Source of the DNA: Hirudo medicinalis
Lineage: Eukaryota > Annelida > Clitellata > Hirudinida > Hirudinidae
Reading direction: 5' to 3'
DNA length: 23,848 nt
Assembly (NCBI GenBank): GCA_011800805.1
Contig: MPNW01000043.1
Location: 332,038-355,885 of the forward strand
In this document: one piece after another, positions 9,250-20,400 of the stretch
Position numbering within the stretch: position 1 is the first letter of the stretch
How the letters are laid out: every line of letters begins with the position of its first letter
Translations under genes and position numbers: made by a program
The notes under the pieces: generated by a model
The model's input: the letters and a program-made list of their open reading frames with translations, nothing else
Told to the model about the DNA's origin: nothing
Database searches by the model: none

Positions 9250-10210
9250 ATCTGTTTGATGATAGCTGTCTTAGTGACGGAAGAAACTTAAGGTGCTGTG
9301 CCACTACTTGAAGGATGAACTAAGTCTGCTCTTTCGATTTGATGTGTAGCCCATTGTACGCCTGCATGAGAGCCACTCCTCTCTCAGCAGTACCATTGGT
9401 GACACATATTTTGGGCCACAGATCGTTGGAGTTCACGATATAATGGGTTGTCAGACCAAGTTTCGGGGTCCTCCTTCAGGAAATCGCTTTTAAGCAAAGA
9501 GCTTCAAAGAATTCCTTTGTATTCCTTTCACGAAGTCAGGACTCTCTTTCACTCGGATGCATGACATCATGGTCAAAGAGTGAATTGCTTCTGCGGATCT
9601 TCAAAATAGGAGGCCTGTCTAATCCTAATACCATCTTTCTCTTTTCTTCAACCGAGATTGAATCAGCAAAGAAAGAAAAGCCAATCAGTTCCTTTGAAAG
9701 ATACTAGAAGTATCATTTGAGCTTCTTCAGGACACCAAGAAAAATTCTGTCTCCAGAAACCAGTTAACATAGCGCTAAGATTATTCTTCGGGGCAGATAT
9801 TCGCATTACTGGTGTCGAAGTGACGGGCAAACGTCAACTCACAGGCAACCAGTTTTGTCAGTTCTGCAGAGATTTCCTTGCTTACGAGTTAGGGTTAGGG
9901 GTTACACGATTAGGGATGGAGTTAGGTACCAAAAGTCGCTGCCTGAGAGTTGGCTTTTGCCAGTCACTTGGCCAACAATCATATTCGCTCTATAAAGAGA
10001 GGGCAGCACTTCCGGTGTTAAGATAACATTTGCGAGCAAGAACTCACGGTTCTCCTGAATGTCTATCATCTTGAGAGCATTGCCCTGGGTAACATGAAAC
10101 AAATTTTCAAATTTGAGAAGGCTTTTTTGTTCTGCTTTTGAGTCTATCTGTCTATCGGTTTTATTCTTCCAAATATTCTCCAAAGCCATTACCAGCTCTT
10201 CCAATTATTT
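9250..10210 (-). pseudogene. Fossil of an arthropod repeat-associated protein gene (transposon-like), copy B
   Basis: The minus strand, read from 10204, encodes KAEQKSLLKFENLFHV, then NALKMIDIQENREFLLANV, resembling an LFDIAHxxAL...IQEdreFLlaQR block of the same uncharacterised family as copy A. Further along (about 9480-9290), in broken frames, come PETWSDNPLYRELQ, ERG-type and FILQVVAQH blocks, matching copy A's PETWNDNEDF and QFILLLVEEH. The interval between the N- and C-terminal parts is shorter than in the family as I remember it, so the middle is probably deleted. It lies antisense in gene 2 intron 3 and is dead. Confidence 0.55.
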
Positions 10211-11131
10211 GCTTTGTTCTAGTGAAAGACCAATATTTCCATTATTTTTGCCACTTCGTCCTTTTTTTATCCTTCATCTCTTTAAATTAAACTGCCAGAA
10301 CATCATGGATTGGGGGCAGTATGAAACCAGTGAATTCGTTTGTCATAGCATCCACCAAGTATATTTCTGTCTGTTTTTCTAGTTATCAATACTACGGCCA
10401 AACTTATATCTTAAAAAAAAAAGAATATTACGTTAATATTAAAAAACATAAGTTAATAATGGATACATACCATCCCATAACATACATAACATACCATAAT
10501 ATTTCTACAAACATTCACAAAGTGCAAACCAAACAAAACACCTTGGAATAATGACAGACCGTGCAATATAATCACCCTACGGAGAAAATTCACTGAGCAC
10601 ACCCTAAACATTAATTGATTTAAAAAATATTTCTTGGGGTTTAATTTCAACCTATTTGAACATTTTTAAGGTGCGCCCGTTTCACATTTCCAAAAATTGA
10701 AAAATACGGACCACTCAGTATATGTAAAACAAAAAAAAAACAATACATAGGTGTATTTCATATGTAGCCATATAATGTCAAATTTTCTGGGTATCATATA
10801 TTTAAGAGTCTAAATTGTTCTTCCCCGTCTGCATACAAGTCAAAAAAGTAGACATTTTCCTATCTACTTTCACATTTCCGGCAGTCATTCAAATTATTTC
10901 CTTTAAGCGGATAATAAATACAATAAAAATTTTACTAAATAATATGATAATACGAAGTAAACATTTAATTTGGAGAATTGAAAATACTCTTGGTTTTTTG
11001 GCTTCCATATTGTTTTATTTAATATGACATTCTTTGACGCTTTTCCTAGTTTATTTCACTAAAATTAATTTTTCTAGCACATGCCATTTTATGAGATATT
11101 GAATTGATAGACAAAAAATATTTTGGTGCAG
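10211..11131. other. Intron 3 of gene 2, right part, no feature seen
   Basis: AT-rich sequence with a small CATAACATAC-type simple repeat near 10470-10500. Open frames here lack recognisable motifs. The acceptor (tggtgcag) of gene 2 exon 4 closes it. Confidence 0.45.
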
Positions 11132-11286
11132 CAATACTCAATGAGTTTGTATCTCAGACAGATCTGGACAGATTTGAGACTTACATATTTTGACTACAAC
11201 AAAAGGTAGATTTAATGAAAATAGAAATGATGTTAATCTTTACCAGTTCAGTAAATATTATACATATTATAAATATATATTTGAAG

Positions 11287-11516
11287 TATCACTCTGAACC
11301 AAAACCAGTTTGATCGAATATGGACACCGGATTTATTTGTGAGGAATTTAAAGTCCGGATTTTTGCACCAAATGACAGTTCCGAATAGGCTAATTAGGCT
11401 TTCTCCTGATGGAACTGTTCTATATAGTCAGCGACTGACTTTGACACTTTCATGTAACATGCTGTTAGACATGTACCCAATGGACAACCAAACCTGTTAC
11501 ATTGAGATAGGAAGTT
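11287..11516 (+). CDS. Gene 2 exon: extracellular domain with Cys-loop
   Basis: This exon is the counterpart of 4873-5102, with the same 230-nt length and phases. It encodes FDRIWTPDLF, VPNRLIRLSPDGTVLYSQR, and the Cys pair with 13 residues between, containing YPMDNQT. It ends in GSF (split codon), where vertebrate glycine receptors have ESF. Confidence 0.87.
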
Positions 11517-12139
11517 GTGGGTTATTAGTAATTCAGGCTGATTGAGTCAGATTATTTGTTTAATGGAAACATTTGGTTTTAGTTGGATATACTTCAGATG
11601 AAGTAATTCTGCGATGGTATGATGAATCCAAAGGTGTCGAGATGGATGGCAAAACAAACTTACCAGAATACGAAATATCTGGAACCACAAGCATGGTTTG
11701 CACCAAGCTTTATGACAGCACAGGTTGGATTATTTTAAAACGTGTATTAACAACTAATACTAAAACTAAATATTGCCAAAAATTATTTAAACTTAAGGGT
11801 AAATCCAATTAAAGAGTTAATTTCGTTTAAAGCTTACTTTTTCAAATCTGAAGTGCCACGAAATGGTGAAGAACTAAAAATTCCTCGCAAAAGTGATCGA
11901 TTTTAATTTTCACAATTTTTCATCAACCTATATTCGCGGGAAATAACGACTGTTCATTCAAAAAATTTATTAATATTGCACTAAACGACGGGTCTCAATA
12001 TATGCCGAATTTATAGTTGGTTTTATTCGGTAATTATTCTGTTAACAAGTGGGCAACAACGATCACTGTTTAATAAATGAATTTGGGTTTTTATTATTAT
12101 TTATTATTTTAATAAGACTGTTTATTGAACTTATTTCAG

Positions 12140-12470
12140 GAGCATTTTCCTGCTTAAGAGCAAATTTTCACTTTAAGCGTCGTCTGAAAGCTACATTCTC
12201 AGCATGTATTTGCCAAGTCTTCTCGTTGTTCTGTTATCATGGTTGTCATTTTGGATTGATCCTGAATCCACTCCTGCCCGTACTTCCCTCAGCATCTTAA
12301 CAATCCTCACCATCACCACTCAAAGTTCAATTGTGGCCAAAAGCTCCCCAGCAGGATCATTCACAAAAGCGAGTGATGTTTGGATGGCAACATGCCTCGT
12401 GTTTGTTTTTGCGGCCTTCATTGAATATAGCATTGTTAACAGTCTCTCGAGAAAACTCAAAAAATCTCAG
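12140..12470 (+). pseudogene. Gene 2 exon: M1-M3, one-base deletion
   Basis: The exon opens in frame as GAFSCLRANFHFKRRLKA, then loses one base at 12191/12192. From 12192 the paralogous frame resumes as YILSMYLPSLLVV and runs through PAR-TSLSILTIL (M2), SSPAGSFTKASDVWMATC and M3 to a phase-0 donor (gttaca). The length is 331 nt against 332 in gene 1. The 69 bases 12207-12275 are identical to 5464-5532 in gene 1. Confidence 0.8.
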
Positions 12471-12614
12471 GTTACAATCGCTTTCGAAGTGTTCAAAAGC
12501 ATTCAAAATTATATTAATCAATTTGAAACATTTCATTAGATATTTCACTAAGTTCACGTTTCATGAGATAACATTTATGGACATTATCAGTAATTGTTTT
12601 GGCTTTTGAAACAG

Positions 12615-12818
12615 TCATGCATCAAACACTCATCAAGCAGAAATTCTGGATTAGAAAATGTTGAGGAAATGAAGACAACCGCGGCTGGATTGAGAGATTA
12701 CATCTCCGCTGATCCCGCTATGTCGGTTGAGACAGCCTCAAGAATATGTTTTCCTATATTTTTTTTTGTTTTTAATGTGATTTATTGGACATATTACCTG
12801 AGAAGATTTTTTCAATAA
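12615..12818 (+). CDS. Gene 2 last exon: M3-M4 loop and M4
   Basis: This exon encodes 67 residues and TAA, the same length as in gene 1. The loop itself is diverged, but SADPAMSVETASR and M4 (ICFPIFFFVFNVIYWTYYL) are conserved. The tail RRFFQ is longer than in gene 1. The acceptor is gaaacag. Confidence 0.85.
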   Translation, partial: SCIKHSSSRNSGLENVEEMKTTAAGLRDYISADPAMSVETASRICFPIFFFVFNVIYWTYYLRRFFQ

Positions 12819-14215
12819 GCTGTTTTTCTTGATTCTGTTCACGATTGCTATGGTAATGTTTCAGGTAGTTGAATAATACGTGTATTTGTTACACTTTTGC
12901 ATTCGTACATCAGGTACTCAAAATTGATATCTTAATGACCGCCCTAACTTCTGAAGCAATCACTTATGAATCGCTTATCTGTCACACTTTTCTCGTCGCT
13001 TGCTTCTCTATTTGTAAAATTTTAGTGCTTATGTTTTGTTGCTGCTTGTCGGGTAGTACAAGCGCACCTCGGTCTTTTCCATTTGCTTCGTGGAAAATAA
13101 AGTAAAATACACTGGTTAGATACACTGAGGACATGACAGGAAATTAGCCACCAGACTGCAAAGATTACAAAATAAATGCAGATTGCAGGAAATTTTTTTC
13201 AAATACGTTAAAGAGAATTGAAACAAATTGCCACAATCGGTTAGCAGTCACCCAGTGTTTTAAAAATTTCTTAGATGAATTGTGTGCTGACAAAGTTTAC
13301 ATTTCAGTTTGACTTTCGTATTGTATTTATTGTTGATTATTTCGTCTGGATTTTTAGCATTGAAATAATTTTGTGGGCATGTGAATTTTTCATCTCCCTG
13401 TTTTTGTTTTTTTTATGCGAGTTAGTTTTAATGTGGTTATCCTGTGCTCCAGTATAACACTAATATGAATTCTGGCATTAATATCCTCTTCTTTAGGCAT
13501 GCTTGCAACAAATTAAAATTTTCGGGATTACCGTATTTTTACCATTTGTGTAAAAATGAATTTGTAAAACACGCAGACGACAATAACACGCACCAATAAA
13601 CATATTTAAAAAAATGATCACTTAAATATATTCTTTATTTAATCATTATATATTAATTCACTGATAAATATTAAGGTGGCTTATGAAAACATTGCCGATT
13701 TCAAGGGAGGTTCCTCGTGAGTCATAATTTTGCGGTTTGTCCATGCATAGGAATCGACCGGGGTCGCGCCTCTTATGTAGGTGAAAATACGATACGTTTT
13801 TCATAGATGTATCTAATAATAGAAAGCTTAGCACTAAGATGCAAGCATTAAAGTAAATAAATTTTTCTAATGTGATATCAACACAATGCAATAAGAGACT
13901 AATCATTGACTTAATGCTGTGACCCTGGCGTTAATTAATTTTTGTAATTAATTTTATATTGCTACATTTAACCGTTACATTTAGAATTTTCTATAAGGCA
14001 GCTCTGCAGAACGAAATTAAGGTTATAGCATTCCCACACGGGATTCCAAAATCTCACACCAGTTTCTACAAATCTTACAGATCCACTCAAATACTTAACT
14101 CAATTATTCAGTTCTATTCACTGAATACTTGCTCAATAAACTTACTAGAAAACCTCTCAAGTTTACCAACCCCCCCGATTTATTTCAGTATGATGAAACT
14201 TTGTGGACCGAGTTG
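12819..14215. other. Spacer between genes 2 and 3, nothing recognised
   Basis: About 1.4 kb of AT-rich DNA. It contains the possible gene 2 poly(A) signal and short open frames without recognisable motifs. A short GC-richer patch (about 13690-13790) has a partial B-box-like GGTCGATTCC on the minus strand but no A-box at the right spacing. Confidence 0.45.
13096..13101 (+). promoter_or_regulatory. Possible polyadenylation signal of gene 2
   Basis: AATAAA lies about 280 bases after the gene 2 stop, in otherwise featureless sequence. It is supported only by the motif and its position. Confidence 0.35.
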
Positions 14216-14221
14216 TTCTTG

Positions 14222-14284
14222 TATATAAAGCCTTTCGCATGCCGTTCACTTCAGTTCTGCAGTTGAAGTGTCCGAGCTGAGATC
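14222..14284 (+). promoter_or_regulatory. Core promoter of gene 3 (TATA, initiator, DPE)
   Basis: TATATAAAG at 14222-14230 is followed by the arthropod initiator TCAGTT at 14251-14256. With A 14253 as +1, the TATA tract starts at -31. The motif AGATC falls at 14280-14284, exactly +28 to +32, and matches the DPE consensus RGWYV. GTTGAAGTGTC just downstream of the initiator is shared with gene 2. This gives a 137-base leader to the ATG at 14390. Confidence 0.72.
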
Positions 14285-14316
14285 TCAAATTTAGAGCATA
14301 AGTAAAAATCAACCGA

Positions 14317-14349
14317 ATGTTATTATATTATTACAACGTCCAGCAGTAA
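14317..14349 (+). other. Short upstream ORF in the gene 3 leader
   Basis: An ATG at 14317 opens 10 codons ending at TAA 14347-14349, inside the predicted 5' leader and 40 bases before the receptor ATG. It could lower translation of the main frame. Chance occurrence is likely enough that only its presence is claimed. Confidence 0.4.
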
Positions 14350-14389
14350 TAACATCAACTAGGACTGTGATAAAATATACGAATTTCTA

Positions 14390-14454
14390 ATGACTCTTTC
14401 GTGTAGATTTCTAGCTTTTGTGCTGCTTCAATTAAGCATTGGAGGAACGAATAG
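14390..14454 (+). CDS. Gene 3 exon 1: signal peptide
   Basis: The ATG at 14390 is followed by an Arg and the hydrophobic run FLAFVLLQLSI, then small residues suited to signal peptidase cleavage (GGTN). The last two bases AG join G of exon 2. The match to gene 2 exon 1 (LLQLSIG) and the promoter 137 bases upstream fix this start. Confidence 0.75.
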
Positions 14455-17400
14455 GTAAGAATATCAAATGCATTACCTACAATAATAAACATAAGTCTGA
14501 AAAAAAGAAGTAGATTTTGGAACTTCTGGGATTTCGTTTTCTTAAAAAAAAAAAAAACTTAAAAAAATTATTAATTTCACTTCCAATTACCATTCAGCAT
14601 TTATCAAGTTATTTTAAACATTTTTTTCTCAACGATTGCAATGATTGCAATGATGCAAAATTCGAGGAACAGAAGTTTCGATTCGTTGAAAACAATTTAA
14701 AATAATTATAATGTCTTAAATAATTCATAAGCTATTCGAAAACACACACTGCGTATTGTAGAGACCTCCTACAGTTCAAAAGAATTAATCAGCTCAAAAG
14801 AAGAGTTGTGAATGTTGATTACAAAAGATATCAGAAATCACATTCATTCAGCGCTTTGAAATATTGCAAATTTTTTATTTCAGAGAGCTTGCCTTTTGAA
14901 TGTTTGGCAATGCTTGGTAAAATATTCATCAAACTACAGAAGTTGCAAATAAGTTATAATATTGAGATTAAATTTTTAAGTTTAAGCCATTTGTTTGTTT
15001 TTTAAAAGGTCAGACCATAAAATATGTATTGGATGATTAATTTACTTGATTTTTTTATTCCGTAGAAAATAACACTGTAATATTCAGCCTCTCCTAAATC
15101 TTTATCATATGATTTGTAATCGATTTTTGATTTTGAGTCGTATGGCGCTAAATTTCAAGGCATTGCTCTGGAGAATTCTAACATATGTTCCTTTTTCACT
15201 CTGACCATATCTTAAAATTTCAATTTAATTACAACAACAAAACATTTTAAATATATCCTCCCTTTTAATGTTTTTCAAGATATTGTACGTATTTGTAACT
15301 TTAAAGGTTGATTTTTAACAGCATTTTGATTTTTTAGCGAAGTTTGGGGTAGTTGTCAAACTCGTGATGCAAATTTCTTGCATAAATAATGAACTCAAAA
15401 GACACTGCATAAACGATGCCTAAATAGAATCTATTTATAGTTAAGATGTCACGGAATTTCAACCCGAAGCAATAATAATTTAAACTTGTATCTAAATATT
15501 CTTCAGCCTCATTAAAAAGAAGTGAATGTTTGTGGAAGTTAAAATTATAATAATAAATGTTTTGTGTCTACTAATTCGGTCTTATGAAAAGAGGAAATTT
15601 GTAAGATTAGATTTTATAAAATAATTTGTTATTTTTAAATTATTATTGTTAACTTAATTTTGACATTTATGGTTATTAATATACATGCCTGAGAAGAAAC
15701 TTTTTAGTAGTCGGAAGGAGTAATGTCGAATGTGTGATGTTTAGAAACTGTTCTGAGTAAAAGTAGAATGTTTGTGGGTTGAAACAAAGTCAAGAAAGAA
15801 GCAATCAAACAATTTGTCTAATGTTAATAAAATTTCATACGTTAATTAAAGTCAAAGAAATTATTACATGCAGAGGACATTCTTTTTTAACAACAACACT
15901 TCATTTATTACAAAGAAAGAAAAAACAAACATACAAAAAAATTTAAGAGAGTGAACATTTGACAGTAAATTAAAGCAATACAAACAAAGATACAAATGCA
16001 CTCTCATAATGTCTTACAACTACTTGACTAAAGTGATGACAAGAACGCCCTAAGGGAGAATTCCCGCTAACGGACGACCAATATGAGNAAACGTAAGATT
16101 TGTTGTCGCGGTTACACGTTTTAGAAGTCGCACGACTTTCACTCGGTTTGGTCAGGTGAATTTACATCTTGAAAATGGCATAAAGTGAGTTATATACTCA
16201 CTATATACTTTAGTATATATATTGTAAGTTGTAAAATTTGTTCAAGAGATTGAATTTTAAGACTGTTTTTATATTTCTCTTAAAAACTCTGGTTTTGCTA
16301 AAATTTTATTTTAACTGTTATTATCTTTGGTTGAGTTCTGGTGGCATCATCTTGCATAATCACAAACTCATCCTAATCCTGTCAAAGTTGACTTACCAAG
16401 CGCGCATTGGCGCTATTCCTCGCATCCTTTGTTCGTAGAAGTGATATTTTTGTGGACGATTTTAAGGATGCGATTCTCATATATTTTGGATCCTAATTCT
16501 GTTGGGTTTATTCCATTACCAGCTGCAGACTGTTCCCAGCCATTAAAAGAAAATCACAAGCTAGCACATCGGCAACACTCAGTTCTTCAGATACATTAGG
16601 GGCCGTCCATAAATTATGTCAACAAAATAGTGACCATGACTACTGCCGTTGTTACCGAGAACACCTTCACAAATTTTTTTGACAGAAAAACCACTGTTCG
16701 AATTCTAACGGACGACATCTCAGATCATCTGCCTCTATATCTTTCAATCGGAGATCGATAGTGTCACGGGTGTCTTCATCGTGCGAGAATAATCTTTGTT
16801 GCATGTATAGGCTCAGTGGCTTCACGCCGACTTGACAGGAAGCTACGTTTGGCTTGTATATGAAATTGCATGATTCTCGTACTCCTAAGCCGACCAATCA
16901 GAGCACGTCTTCTCTGGCTGTCGATCGATTGTCTGAATTAGTCAAGTGGTCACGAGGTCAGCATAATGTTGCACGTGATCAGTTGACTTGTATAGGAACT
17001 ATATAAGGCAGCCAGAGAAGCGGGAACGGCACTGCTCCTAACTCACTTCCTCAATCGAGATTCTATTGGAATTGAATGATACTCGCTCTCAACAACTCTA
17101 TCAAACTCATTACGGATAACATGGACGAAATTGATGACATTGGGATTGAAGAAGGCTTCCAAGTCGCCCAAGGGAGGAAGCGAAGAAGAGTCACGTCTTC
17201 TTCATCCTCCTCGGTTGCTGAAGTCTCGAAAGAGACGCAAAAAAAGGTCTTTATCAAGACCGAAACTGGAAAGCTGAATCCAATCCGGGTTCAGCGGCAA
17301 GTAGGAGAATTATTGGGCAGATCCGATGTGAAGATTATTTCACGTAATAATCTTCTCATCGTTATTGCCAAAAATGATGATGAGACAGTCAAACTGTCTC

Positions 17401-20400
17401 AGATTAAGAATTTAGACGGCGTTGCGGCCAATGCCCATGTGGCGGCCAAGCCGAAATACTGCATCATTGGCGTTCCTGCTAACGTCGATGATGAGTCAAT
17501 TAAATTAAGCACTGGCTGCGGAAACGCAACCAGAATATTTAAGAATATTGGCGGAAGCAAGGTGGCCTCTTCAGTGGTCATCCTTAGCTTCCAAGGCAAT
17601 ATTCCAGATAAGGTTAAAATAGNGACACAGGAGAACCAGCGATACAAATAGAGAGGTCGTCGAGGGATAATTTTTTTCTAGAGCCATGGAATATCATATA
17701 AACCGTTTTCTTGACATTTAACGATAAACAATTAGCACCACACCAATCCGTTACTTTTCCAAGTTCAGTATTCATGATATTATGCATGTGCACTATATCA
17801 CTGCCAGATATAAATACATTCGTATCATCAGCAAACAGTAAAAACTCCAAATTCAAATTCAAATGCATTTTGTTATTACGTTATCCTTGGTAATTCATCT
17901 TATTAAAAGCCGGTAATTAATATTCCTCTTGAAAATTTAAGAAACTGGACGGTTGGCATGTCACCGATAAGATATTTGAAGTGGTAATGCTGAGGTTATT
18001 CTTAAGTAAAATAAAATACATTTATAATGCGATATATCATGCTATTCCAGCAACGAACAAACATAAATAAATGAAAATAATTAGAAACATAAATTAGGAA
18101 TTTGTCCTTGTTTCACCCCAATAAAAGTTACACCTTTCCCTTGATGTCATTAGCAAGGTCGGTTACCTGGATTTGCGCGGGAAACGTCAAATTTAATTAT
18201 TTTATTGATTATTGATAATAAATAATCTTCATTTTGCCTGATTCCAAATTACCAGGCTATTACTAATGACTTCATTGGAGATCAACCTAATTAACCTCAT
18301 GAGAAAGAATATGAACTCATTGTGGCCTAATTGATTATTACTATCCCCTGTAAATTTAACAAACATTATTGTTTTTCATTTATATTTAATTTATTTATTT
18401 ATTTCATCAATGTAGCGCCATAACTTAGAGCCAGTGGCGCTTTTTTGCATTTGTATCAAGCCGACATTTGAAGTACCTTACGTATCCCAGTCGGATATAA
18501 CATTTAACTATTTTATATAACCATTTATATAACCCCCTACCCAAGGGCGCTTGTGGCGGTGCAGGCCCGCATTACGACTGTAACCATTACCGCCGCATGC
18601 TTAAATACGATTAATTTATATTTTAAATTGCTGATGCACGTGATAAAAATAAAATACAGGAAAATTTTTGAAGTTTCACAGGTCTCCATAAAGCGGAGAA
18701 ACATCATTTTCTCAATTCAAATGTTTTTGTAATTGAAGACAAATAAGCAAATAAACTATTTGCCACGAGAGACTTTTTTTCTTGAATATTATCAAGGAAT
18801 GTTGAGATCTCATCTTTGTTTAAACAAACTATCTTTAAGCTCTGTAGTTATGTGCTTTCTGTGCTTTCAGTGGTTATGACGATGTATTTTTAATGACATT
18901 TCCAGAACTCAATTGCATCGATTTGAGTAATAATTTAACTGGAAAATAAATAATTATTTATTATATTATTATTTTTATGGATTTTTAAACATATGTAAAA
19001 ATTGATATAAACTCGATGACACTCGAACTTTCATTGTAATGAGAAGTGAATTGTCTATCAAGAATTTGATGGTGTTTTGACGATAAATAATCGCGAAATT
19101 AAAACAGCCCGTTTGACTTCTCCAACTTTTTGCAGCATTTCGTTCTAGTCTTTCTTATTGCTTTCTTATTGCTTTCCATATCAACACACTTAGACTCTTT
19201 TCATGAACAAATCCACGGAATCGAGATAAAATTTCAAGCTAAATCTATTTATTGGAATAAAACTAAAATCCGAAGAATCTTAATGATTTTACTAGTAATA
19301 TTTCATTATTTTTTATGAATACATTAGGCAATTTAAATGTAGAGAATTACAAGAAAAATATTATTCTGTAATTATTCATGAGAATAAAGTTGCTTTCATC
19401 ACAGCAGATCAAACAATTTCTTTTATTAATTTTTATTTTCACATCAGTGAAAAGAATTTATGATATAAATAGCATAATGTTTTTATTTCGTTAATCGGTT
19501 TTTAGCAATAATATCGGTGTGCATCACCTTTGAAAAAGTTGAATTTTATTTTATTTCGAATTCAGTGCCAAATCATTTATGCTTTTATTTTTGTTGATGT
19601 CCCGTTAATATTTTAATTCAGAAGCTTATCCCATCGAACGTTTCGGCCCAAACTCCTTAAGTTTTCGTGGTCTGGGCCACACCCGTTTGATCAGGGGGCG
19701 TCCCTGTCTGTCATGCCTGTCCATTTTATCTCGCATACATGTAATCATGTAATAATGCATTCATGTAATCAGTGATGTGAAAAGTACTGCGCTTCAGTAC
19801 TTAAGTAAAAGTACAACTAACATCTCAAAAATTTACTTAAGTAAACTTAAGCATTTGTTAAAAAAATGTACTCAAGTAAAAGTAAAAAGGATCAGCATTT
19901 CAAAATTACTTTAAAGTAAAGAGTAAAAGTACTGAAGCACTACATAATTAATATGACAAATAAATTCTCGCATAAAATATTCTGCTTCAACCCGACCAAT
20001 GTCGGGAAGCTAAATATAAAACCGTGCGACGAGCACACTGATTTTTTTTTGCAGATCTAATAGTATTGATGCACAATGCAATAAGCTGAATAACAACAAC
20101 AACATTATTTCCCCTTCTCGCCTTTCCTACTATTCCTGCTACCTCGCTACGCTGCTTCCCAGCAGTCATGTCATCAGTCGGAACATTGCTGCCGTTGTTG
20201 TAAATAAACTTTGTGGCGGACTCTTCGTCGTCAATTTGTCATTTATTGCTACAACTTAAACTTTATGTATTTTCCATCGTTTGTAATTTTTGTTTACATT
20301 ACTTTGTATTTGTCACAATTTCTTCTCCTCTGAGTTGAGCCAAGTTTAAGATCGAAAGAGTTCGACGAAAATGTGATGCAAACTGTACAAAATTTATTAA

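Larger units (their letters stand above)
6971..12818 (+). pseudogene. Cys-loop ligand-gated ion channel subunit, gene 2, with frame breaks (pseudogene or sequence errors)
   Basis: Eight exons are visible: 6942/6971-7005, 7816-7892, 8050-8117, 11132-11205, 11287-11516, 11583-11723, 12140-12470 and 12615-12818 (stop TAA). Lengths match gene 1 exon for exon (77, 68, 74, 230, 204), except 141 versus 138 for the loop-C exon and 331 versus 332 for the M1-M3 exon. The protein keeps loop D (YLRQIWTDLRL), a 13-residue Cys-loop (C...YPMDNQTC), SFGYT, two loop-C cysteines with 11 residues between them (10 in gene 1), PAR before M2, and M4. A single base is missing between 12191 and 12192 (before M1), and another in the signal exon. 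All splice sites are intact and no stop lies inside the exons apart from the shifts, so decay would be recent. Intron 3 (8118-11131) has taken up a microsatellite, a SINE and a transposon relic. Confidence 0.8.
16088..17623. other. Block bounded by single ambiguous bases
   Basis: The only two N bases in the window are at 16088 and 17623. The sequence between them is richer in G+C towards its right side and contains the ORF1-like gene, which stops exactly at the second N. This suggests an assembly join or gap fill rather than continuous sequence. Confidence 0.6.

Noticed and set aside
9888..9935. Telomere-like GTTAGGGTTAGGG
   Set aside because: Only two full units and scattered TTAGG pieces; too short for an interstitial telomere.
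13690..13790. GC-rich patch with B-box-like GGTCGATTCC on the minus strand
   Set aside because: No A-box at the right distance and no second copy in the window.
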